DNA of 13,318 nucleotides, taken from an uncultured Butyrivibrio sp. Lineage in GTDB: Bacteria > Bacillota > Clostridia > Lachnospirales > Lachnospiraceae. Each line of letters starts with the position of its first letter. Positions within the stretch are counted from its first letter, which is position 1. A program made the position numbers and the translations under genes. Of this stretch, positions 1-4,353 are shown piece by piece. A model generated the notes under the pieces. The model made no database searches. It had not been told where the DNA came from and saw only the letters and a list, made by a program, of their open reading frames with translations. The DNA lies in NCBI GenBank assembly GCA_947169985.1, contig CAMVRW010000037.1, positions 1 through 13,318 of the forward strand, in the 5' to 3' direction.

Positions 1-665
1 ATCTTTGTTACAGTGTCATCCTTGGCAGATCCCTTTGTTGAGAATGAAAGGAAAGCAACCTTAGGATCTACACCGAAACGCTGTGCGCAGTTTACTGTCT
101 CGCCACAGATCTCAACAAGCTCATCCTCGTTAGGGTTGATGTTGATTCCGCAGTCAGCCATTGCAATTACCTCGTTCTCGCCTGTAGCTGAAGGACGAAC
201 GAGGATGAAGCATGAAGAAACGATAGTGTTCTCAGGCTTTGTCTTAATGATCTGAAGAGCTGGACGAACAGTGTCAGCTGTTGAGTAAGTAGCTCCACCA
301 AGAAGGCAGTCACCAAGACCCATCTTTACAAGCATGGTTCCGAAGTAGTTTGTCTGCTTAAGCATAGGAATAGCCTTTTCAGGAGTCATTCCCTTGCTCT
401 TTCTAAGCTCACAGAACTCAGCAACCATTTCGTCGAACTTGTCATAGTTATCGGGATCTATTATCTGAGCGCCACGAATGTTGTAACCAGCGTCCTCAGC
501 TGCCTTGTTGATCTCTGCTTCGTTTCCAAGAAGAATAGGCTTAATAAAGTTTCCTGCAAGAAGACGAGAAGCAGCCTCGAGAATTCTTGGATCTGAGCCC
601 TCTGGGAAGACGATTGTCTTAGGGTTCTGCTTAAGTTTCTGAATCATATCACCAAATCCGTACAT
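1..665 (-). CDS. pta: Phosphate acetyltransferase, N-terminal 221 residues (cut by window edge)
   Basis: Interconverts acetyl-CoA plus phosphate with acetyl phosphate plus CoA in the cytoplasm; with acetate kinase it gives the ATP-yielding acetate pathway of fermenters. Reading the minus strand from the ATG at 665 gives an open frame to the window edge, with no internal stop. Family hallmarks seen: VFPEGSDPRILEAA near residues 19-32, GGATYSTADTVRPALQ near 123-138, a MADCGININP stretch near 169-178, and the LSFSTKGSAK strand near 206-215. About 110 C-terminal residues, including the usual catalytic Ser/Arg/Asp cluster, lie outside the window. The start is fixed by AAGGAGG at 674-680, 8 nt before the ATG. 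The gene diverges from the 79-residue gene; its promoter and a possible operator lie in 730-781. Acetate kinase normally follows pta but would be off the edge. The sequence also resembles other members of the phosphate acyl/butyryltransferase family, but the acetyl-specific motifs favour Pta. Confidence 0.95.
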   Translation of the reverse strand, partial: MYGFGDMIQKLKQNPKTIVFPEGSDPRILEAASRLLAGNFIKPILLGNEAEINKAAEDAGYNIRGAQIIDPDNYDKFDEMVAEFCELRKSKGMTPEKAIPMLKQTNYFGTMLVKMGLGDCLLGGATYSTADTVRPALQIIKTKPENTIVSSCFILVRPSATGENEVIAMADCGININPNEDELVEICGETVNCAQRFGVDPKVAFLSFSTKGSAKDDTVTK

Positions 666-736
666 TTATTTTTCCTCCTTATATGTATCAGGTATTTGTT
701 CTGATGTAAGCGCATACATTTCTGCTGCGAAGAGTA

Positions 737-742
737 ATTATA
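737..742 (-). promoter_or_regulatory. Putative -10 box of the pta promoter
   Basis: A perfect TATAAT on the minus strand, giving an inferred transcription start near 730 and a leader of about 65 nt before the pta ATG. The -35 region 17 nt upstream (AATTAT) is poor. That would suit a promoter needing an activator; an inverted repeat sits at a suitable distance (see 762-781). Confidence 0.5.
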
Positions 743-761
743 GTGCAAGGATTTTAAAAAT

Positions 762-781
762 AATTTGATTTCACTCAAATT
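762..781. promoter_or_regulatory. Inverted repeat AATTTGA-N6-TCAAATT, possible operator
   Basis: Perfect 7-bp arms (762-768 and 775-781) around a 6-base spacer, centred at 771.5 in the divergent promoter region of pta and the 79-residue gene. The arm-N6-arm geometry resembles CRP/FNR-family sites (TGTGA-N6-TCACA type), but the half-site is not a canonical FNR or CRP one. The centre lies about 41 bp upstream of the inferred pta start, the classic class II activator position, and touches the TTGACG of the opposite promoter. The sequence is AT-rich, so chance cannot be excluded. Confidence 0.35.
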
Positions 782-808
782 TGACGGTAAAATGATTGGG
801 AATAAATT
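781..808 (+). promoter_or_regulatory. Putative promoter of the 79-residue protein gene
   Basis: TTGACG at 781-786 (5 of 6 to consensus), a 16-nt spacer and TAAATT at 803-808 (4 of 6). Inferred transcription start is near 815, so the ribosome binding site AAAGGTG (818-824) would lie at the very 5' end of the message. Moderate support only. Confidence 0.4.
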
Positions 809-831
809 AACAAAAAGAAAGGTGTAACACT

Positions 832-1071
832 ATGAATATGAACCCAATGATTCTTATGCAAATGCAGCAAAGAATGCAGACTTTCCAACAGGATCATCCT
901 AAGTTCCTGCCCTTCCTTAATGCGGTTAAGGACAATGCGCTTCAGGAGGGAACAGTCTTTGCCATGAAGGTAACAACTCCTGAGGGAAAGACACTGGAGT
1001 CAAACATCAAATTGACAGCTAATGATATCGAGACCATCAGAATGATGACAGACCCTGCAAATCAGAATTAA
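832..1071 (+). CDS. Small Met/Gln-rich protein of unknown function, 79 residues
   Basis: Function not recognised. The start is supported by AAAGGTG at 818-824, 7 nt before ATG; a second ATG two codons later is less well spaced. The first 15 residues are very rich in Met, Asn and Gln (MNMNPMILMQMQQRM). They are followed by a helix-prone part with DHPKFLPFLNAV (about 21-32), then a likely beta hairpin with VTTPEGKTLESNIKLTAND (about 47-65) and a short C-terminal helix. There is no signal peptide, membrane helix or Cys/His metal site. It is divergent from pta and overlaps the 3' end of the convergent YgjV-like gene by 4 nt. A good ribosome site, a promoter and a folded-looking composition argue that it is a real gene. 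Confidence 0.8.
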   Translation: MNMNPMILMQMQQRMQTFQQDHPKFLPFLNAVKDNALQEGTVFAMKVTTPEGKTLESNIKLTANDIETIRMMTDPANQN

Positions 1072-1685
1072 AGGGTTTTCAGATATCCATTTTCTTTCTT
1101 TACAAAGTCATATTTTTTAAGGTAGTCCTTGTGGTACTCGTCCGGTCCATTGTAGGTAAGAGAAGTGATCCCTTTAGCCGGCAGCTTTGAAAAGATAAAA
1201 TCTCCTATAGAAAAGTCCCTGAACTCAGGTAGTGAATAATCAAGGAGAATGTCGAAGGAGTTATCGTCATTTCTGTTTCCTGCAAAGACTCCCGCAGGGG
1301 AACCCTGATAGCATATAAGATATGCAAGGTTTGCCTTGTCGAGGGTCAGCTCAATGCCCGGGAAGCACTTTTCAATGTCATCTTTACAGCGGTCAACGGT
1401 ATACCTCAGCATACCATCTTCAGGAGATACTTCTACAAGGTCATAGTTCCTTGTATTCTCACTGGTATTGCCCATCTTCACAAGATGATAGATGTTGATG
1501 ATAACGAGACAAAGATTCATTATGGCTGTTGGATAGGAGTGTATGATAAATGCATACACGGTAAAGATTACACTTCCTATGGAGTTAACAATCCTGAGTT
1601 TCCTGACGGATACCATCAGGAAAGAGACCAGCACAAGGGCTGATCCAAGATAACCTACAGCTTCAATGATCATACTGGAATTCAT
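1068..1685 (-). CDS. YgjV-like three-helix membrane protein with C-terminal GNAT-like domain, 205 residues
   Basis: The N-terminal third has three hydrophobic helices at about residues 6-26, 33-50 and 52-70, starting IIEAVGYLGSALVLVSF. This matches the pattern of the YgjV inner-membrane family, whose function is unknown. The rest (about 95-205) is soluble and reads like a GNAT acyltransferase fold: strand AYLICYQGSPAGVFAG near 121-136, FDILLDYSLPEFRDFSIGD near 144-162, and a final GITSLTYNGPDEYHKDYLKK followed by YDFVKKENGYLKTL. No clear acetyl-CoA pyrophosphate loop (Q/RxxGxG/A) was found, so catalysis is uncertain. The reading frame extends upstream to an ATG at 1787, but that stretch runs through a terminator and a -10 box. 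The ATG at 1685 with GTGAGG 5 nt upstream is the better start. The gene ends tail-to-tail with the 79-residue gene, with stops overlapping by 4 nt. The YgjV assignment is from pattern memory; the GNAT call is inference. Confidence 0.75.
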   Translation of the reverse strand: MNSSMIIEAVGYLGSALVLVSFLMVSVRKLRIVNSIGSVIFTVYAFIIHSYPTAIMNLCLVIINIYHLVKMGNTSENTRNYDLVEVSPEDGMLRYTVDRCKDDIEKCFPGIELTLDKANLAYLICYQGSPAGVFAGNRNDDNSFDILLDYSLPEFRDFSIGDFIFSKLPAKGITSLTYNGPDEYHKDYLKKYDFVKKENGYLKTL

Positions 1686-1690
1686 AAAAA

Positions 1691-1696
1691 CCTCAC
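1691..1696 (-). promoter_or_regulatory. Ribosome binding site deciding the YgjV-like gene start
   Basis: GTGAGG on the minus strand, 5 nt before the ATG at 1685. The alternative upstream ATG at 1787 lies beyond the -10 box and inside the terminator hairpin, so this site sets the start. Confidence 0.6.
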
Positions 1697-1722
1697 TAAA
1701 AATATTATTTTCGTACTTACCT

Positions 1723-1728
1723 ATTATA
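1723..1728 (-). promoter_or_regulatory. Putative -10 box of the YgjV-like gene
   Basis: A perfect TATAAT on the minus strand, between the terminator of the preceding minus-strand gene and the YgjV-like start, giving a leader of about 30 nt. No convincing -35 hexamer stands 16-18 nt upstream; TTGGCA is present but only 8 nt away. Confidence 0.45.
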
Positions 1729-1753
1729 ATATAAAATGCCAATTTGGACATAG

Positions 1754-1780
1754 AAAAAAGCCGTTCAAGCGGCTTTTTTT
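1754..1780 (-). terminator. Rho-independent terminator after the 57-residue gene
   Basis: GCCG (1760-1763) pairs with CGGC (1770-1773) around a 6-base loop, and flanking A6/T7 runs extend the stem and supply a U-tail on either strand. On the minus strand it follows the stop of the 57-residue gene by about 30 nt and precedes the YgjV-like promoter, so it separates the two units. It could work in both directions. Confidence 0.8.
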
Positions 1781-1811
1781 CGTGCAATAAATGTATTTCC
1801 GACTACTTTTA

Positions 1812-1985
1812 TCAGGATAGTAAAAGAATAATAAACGTAGCAAAAGATGCAACAAAAGCAGATACGCAGGATGCAGTAACAATCTTTGACCTGAAATCAG
1901 ATGCATCTACATATTTGCCGTTGAATATGATCGTATCAATTACTTTAGGCTCGTGGCCTTTATGTACAGACTTCATACTATCCAT
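1812..1985 (-). CDS. Small single-span membrane protein, 57 residues, unknown function
   Basis: Not recognised. Minus-strand ATG at 1985 with GGAGA at 1993-1997, spaced by 7 nt; the frame ends at TGA (1812-1814) and an intrinsic terminator follows. Residues 1-34 are polar, starting MDSMKSVHKGHEPK and including the FNGKYVDASDF stretch near 21-31. Residues 35-57 form one hydrophobic helix (IVTASCVSAFVASFATFIIL then LLS) that reaches the C-terminus, so the protein looks tail-anchored or like a short type II membrane protein. The full set of ribosome site, frame, terminator and upstream promoter elements makes it more than a chance frame. It is divergent from trpE. A regulatory or membrane-complex accessory role is possible but nothing in the sequence says which. 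Confidence 0.7.
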   Translation of the reverse strand: MDSMKSVHKGHEPKVIDTIIFNGKYVDASDFRSKIVTASCVSAFVASFATFIILLLS

Positions 1986-1992
1986 TTATTTA

Positions 1993-1997
1993 TCTCC
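1993..1997 (-). promoter_or_regulatory. Ribosome binding site of the 57-residue gene
   Basis: GGAGA on the minus strand, 7 nt before the ATG at 1985. It supports this ATG rather than the in-frame ATG three codons later. Confidence 0.65.
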
Positions 1998-2092
1998 GCA
2001 TGTAATCTTACAAACCCATTTTTCATATCATAACCTATAAATCTTTATTTTCCCGTAACTGCCACTAAAGAAATTATAAAAAGAGTATTAAT

Positions 2093-2120
2093 ATCGTATG
2101 ATTCTGTGATATACTGTCAA
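2093..2120 (-). promoter_or_regulatory. Putative promoter of the 57-residue gene
   Basis: On the minus strand a perfect TTGACA (2115-2120), a 16-nt spacer and TACGAT (2093-2098, 4 of 6). A perfect TATAAT further on (2073-2078 on the minus strand) is an alternative -10 but lacks a good -35. The TTGACA meets the -10 of the opposing trpE promoter, so the two promoters would compete for polymerase. Confidence 0.4.
2107..2115 (+). promoter_or_regulatory. Putative extended -10 promoter of trpEG
   Basis: TGATATACT, an extended -10 (TG-N-TATACT, 5 of 6 in the hexamer), with no good -35 (ATTAAT at 2087-2092). Inferred start is near 2122, giving a leader of about 50 nt. That is too short for a T-box or for a classical Trp leader-peptide attenuator, and neither is visible. 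Confidence 0.45.
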
Positions 2121-2158
2121 AAATGTTGATTTAACGATTTAGTTTGCTAAAGAGCAAA

Positions 2159-2164
2159 AGGGGG
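2159..2164 (+). promoter_or_regulatory. Ribosome binding site deciding the trpE start
   Basis: AGGGGG lies 6 nt before the GTG at 2171. The in-frame TTG at 2144 has no purine-rich site upstream, so GTG is taken as the start. Confidence 0.75.
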
Positions 2165-2170
2165 TTTTAC

Positions 2171-3637
2171 GTGAAGGTATCAATAAGTCTTGAGAAGGCA
2201 AAAGAGATAATAGCAGGCGGGAACTATGATGTCATTCCTATAAGCTGCGAGATCCTGTCTGATTTCATTACTCCAATTGAACTGGTCAGAAAGCTTAAAA
2301 ATGTGTCTGATCATTGCTACATGCTGGAATCTGCCCAGGCCAACGAGTACTGGGGACGATATACATTTTTAGGTTACGATCCCAAAATGGCAATAACCTG
2401 CAAGGATGGGGAGCTGGTAGCAGGGGATACGGTCTATAAGACTACTGAACCCTGGAAGATCTTAAAAGAGATACTAGGCGGCTTTAAGAGCCCTCATTTT
2501 GAGGATCTGCCTTCATTTACCGGCGGATTAGTGGGCTATTTTTCTTTTGATTATTATGGCTACTGTGAGCCTACTGCCAGAAGAAAAGTTGAGGATTCAG
2601 ATGCCTTTAAGGATCTTGATCTGATGCTCTTTGATAAAGTCATAGCTTTTGACAACGTCAAACAGAAAATAATAGTCATTGCAAATGCCGTAACAAGCGA
2701 TATTGAAAAAGGCTATGCGGATGCTGTAAAAGAGCTGGAAAGAATAGTTGATCTTATAGAAAACGGAGAGAAAAAACCTGAGGAAAAGGGCATTCTTACA
2801 GGTGAGGTAACACCTCTTTTCAGCAGGGAAGAATACTGTGAAATGGTTGAAAAGGCCAAGAGATATATCCGTGAGGGAGATATCTTCCAGATTGTTCTCT
2901 CAAACAGGCTTTCTGCGCCATTTAAGGGAAGTCTTTTTGATACCTACAGAGTTCTAAGGACTATAAACCCTTCTCCTTACATGTTCTATTTTTCCGGAAC
3001 AGATGTTGAGGTGGCAGGAGCATCCCCTGAGACTCTTGTAAAGCTTGAAAATGGGGTTCTGCACACCTTCCCTCTGGCTGGAACCAGGCCAAGAGGAGCT
3101 ACCGAGGAAGAGGATAAAGCCCTGGAAAAAGAGCTTTTGGCAGACGAAAAGGAGCTGGCAGAGCACAACATGCTGGTGGATCTGGGACGTAATGACCTTG
3201 GAAAGATCAGTGAATTTGGCTCTGTTGAGGTTGAGAAGCTTCATTCCATAGAGAGATACTCCCACGTTATGCATATAGGCTCAACGGTAAGAGGTATCAT
3301 CAGGAAGGAATATGATGCGCTTGATGCCATCAATGCAGTTCTTCCTGCAGGGACCTTGTCAGGAGCACCCAAAATCAGGGCTTGTCAGCTCATAGGAGAG
3401 CTTGAAAACAACAAGCGCGGAATATATGGCGGAGCTATCGGATATATCGATTTTGCGGGAAATATGGACACATGTATAGCTATCCGTCTTGTATACAAGA
3501 AAAACGACACTGTATTTGTCAGAAGCGGAGCAGGAATAGTTGCCGATTCTGATCCGGAAAAGGAATACACAGAGTGCCTTAATAAGGCCAGAGCTTCACT
3601 TCGCGCATTGGAGCTTTCTCAGGAGGTGAGCAGATGA
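2171..3637 (+). CDS. trpE: Anthranilate synthase component I
   Basis: Aminase/lyase subunit that turns chorismate plus ammonia (from TrpG) into anthranilate and pyruvate, the first committed step of tryptophan synthesis. The 488 residues are the usual length. The N-terminal domain carries MLESA at about 51-55, the LLES-type element that binds the feedback inhibitor tryptophan. The chorismate-binding domain has NPSPYMFYF (266-274), GASPETLVKL, LAGTRPRG (302-309), the DLGRNDLGK stretch, AGTLSGAPKIRA and GAGIVADSDPEKEY near the C-terminus. Alanine in LAGTRPRG, where PabB-type aminodeoxychorismate synthases have lysine (PIKGT), favours anthranilate synthase over PabB. The start is GTG at 2171. 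It overlaps trpG by 4 nt (ATGA), typical of translational coupling of the two subunits. No trpD, trpC, trpF, trpB or trpA follows. Confidence 0.96.
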   Translation: MKVSISLEKAKEIIAGGNYDVIPISCEILSDFITPIELVRKLKNVSDHCYMLESAQANEYWGRYTFLGYDPKMAITCKDGELVAGDTVYKTTEPWKILKEILGGFKSPHFEDLPSFTGGLVGYFSFDYYGYCEPTARRKVEDSDAFKDLDLMLFDKVIAFDNVKQKIIVIANAVTSDIEKGYADAVKELERIVDLIENGEKKPEEKGILTGEVTPLFSREEYCEMVEKAKRYIREGDIFQIVLSNRLSAPFKGSLFDTYRVLRTINPSPYMFYFSGTDVEVAGASPETLVKLENGVLHTFPLAGTRPRGATEEEDKALEKELLADEKELAEHNMLVDLGRNDLGKISEFGSVEVEKLHSIERYSHVMHIGSTVRGIIRKEYDALDAINAVLPAGTLSGAPKIRACQLIGELENNKRGIYGGAIGYIDFAGNMDTCIAIRLVYKKNDTVFVRSGAGIVADSDPEKEYTECLNKARASLRALELSQEVSR

Positions 3638-4203
3638 TTTTACTGATCGATAATTATGACAGTTTTTCCTACAATCTGTTCCAGCTTGTTGGGGAGATAG
3701 ACCCGGATATCAGGGTCATAAGAAATGACGAGATGACTGTTGATGAGATAAGGGCACTTAACCCGGACAGGATCATTTTATCTCCCGGTCCCGGAAGACC
3801 GGAGGATGCAGGTATTATTGTTGAGGCAGCAAGGACCCTGGGAAAAGAAATACCGACTCTTGGAGTATGTCTAGGACATCAGGCAATCTGCATGGCATTC
3901 GGGGCAACGATCACCTATGCAAAAGAGCTAATGCATGGCAAGCAGTCAATGGTGAAGTTCGATAACAGCTCTCTGATCTTTAGCGATTGTCCGGAAAATG
4001 CACCGGTTGCAAGATACCATTCTCTGGCGGCTGAAAACGGCACTATTCCTGATTGTTTAAAGATAACAGCCGTTACTGAAGATGGAGAGGTAATGGCTGT
4101 TCAGCATAAGGATTACCCAATATATGGTGTACAGTTCCATCCGGAGTCCATTATGACCCCCGATGGAAAGGCAATGTTAAAAAGTTTTATAAAAAAGTGT
4201 TGA
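3634..4203 (+). CDS. trpG: Anthranilate synthase component II, glutamine amidotransferase
   Basis: Class I glutamine amidotransferase that releases ammonia from glutamine and passes it to TrpE. The 189 residues are the standard size for a stand-alone TrpG. Seen: LIDNYDSFSYNL at 4-15, SPGPGRPEDAG (50-60), the nucleophile loop GVCLGHQ with Cys79, HGKQS (101-105), ARYHSL (126-131) and the HPES with catalytic His169 and Glu171. The start ATG overlaps the trpE stop; GGAGG at 3621-3625 in the end of trpE serves as ribosome site. In many Firmicutes one such subunit also serves PabB for folate, so a dual role is possible. The stop codon lies inside the TTGACA of the next promoter, and an intrinsic terminator follows about 70 nt later. 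Confidence 0.95.
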   Translation: MILLIDNYDSFSYNLFQLVGEIDPDIRVIRNDEMTVDEIRALNPDRIILSPGPGRPEDAGIIVEAARTLGKEIPTLGVCLGHQAICMAFGATITYAKELMHGKQSMVKFDNSSLIFSDCPENAPVARYHSLAAENGTIPDCLKITAVTEDGEVMAVQHKDYPIYGVQFHPESIMTPDGKAMLKSFIKKC

Positions 4204-4229
4204 CAAGATATAGCGTTTAGGAATATTAT
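4200..4229 (+). promoter_or_regulatory. Strong sigma-A-type promoter of the asnB-glnN-gltBD operon
   Basis: TTGACA at 4200-4205 (6 of 6), an 18-nt spacer and TATTAT at 4224-4229 (5 of 6). The -35 hexamer contains the trpG stop codon. Inferred start is near 4236, so the two hexaloop hairpins and the terminator at 4271-4323 lie inside the leader of the asnB message. Confidence 0.7.
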
Positions 4230-4243
4230 GTGAAAAATAAAAA

Positions 4244-4282
4244 TTGTATACAGGTATTCAAGTGATCAACAAGGGCGTTGAT
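4244..4282 (+). promoter_or_regulatory. Tandem hexaloop hairpins, predicted ANTAR-type antiterminator element
   Basis: First hairpin: TTGTAT (4244-4249) pairs with ATTCAA (4256-4261) apart from one T-T mismatch, around the loop ACAGGT (4250-4255). After 3 nt, second hairpin: ATCAAC (4265-4270) pairs perfectly with GTTGAT (4277-4282) around the loop AAGGGC (4271-4276). Both loops are six bases with A at position 1 and G at position 4, the hallmark of RNA targets of ANTAR proteins such as EutV and NasR. Loop and 3' arm of the second hairpin are the same bases that form the 5' arm of the downstream terminator, so the two structures exclude each other. Predicted behaviour: when an ANTAR regulator holds the hairpins, transcription reads through into asnB. 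The structures are seen in the sequence; the protein partner is inferred. The mismatch in the first stem is the weak point. Confidence 0.6.
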
Positions 4283-4323
4283 GGAAGTTCATTTTTTGTG
4301 AGTTTCCACCAACGCCCTTTTTT
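4271..4323 (+). terminator. Intrinsic terminator in the asnB leader, also downstream of trpG
   Basis: AAGGGCGTTG (4271-4280) pairs with CAACGCCCTT (4310-4319). After one A-C mismatch TGGAA (4282-4286) pairs with TTCCA (4304-4308), with further weak pairs up to the T-rich loop at 4292-4298. A T6 run (4318-4323) follows. It ends trpEG transcription and also stands between the asnB promoter and the asnB start codon, so it can act as an attenuator controlled by the preceding hexaloop hairpins. Confidence 0.9.
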
Positions 4324-4353
4324 CACGTTCATGAAAAGTCAGGAGACAAATAT

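Noticed and set aside
13..255. Plus-strand 80-residue frame
   Set aside because: It is antisense to the well-conserved pta frame and has no ribosome site.
1686..1787. Upstream extension of the YgjV-like protein to the ATG at 1787
   Set aside because: It would translate through a terminator hairpin and a -10 box; the ATG at 1685 has its own ribosome site.
1744..2040. Plus-strand 98-residue frame
   Set aside because: It runs through a terminator, lies antisense to the better supported 57-residue gene and has no ribosome site.
2144..2170. TTG at 2144 as trpE start
   Set aside because: No ribosome site upstream; GTG at 2171 has AGGGGG at 6 nt spacing and gives the expected N-terminus.
2122..2170. 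Trp leader peptide attenuator or T-box before trpE
   Set aside because: The leader is only about 50 nt, with no Trp-codon run, no terminator and no T-box sequence.
2171..3637. PabB (aminodeoxychorismate synthase) instead of TrpE
   Set aside because: LAGT has Ala where PabB has the Lys of PIKGT, and the Trp-binding LES element is present.
4236..4353. Asn T-box or glutamine riboswitch in the asnB leader
   Set aside because: Too short for a T-box and no matching core; the tandem hexaloop hairpins explain the structure better.
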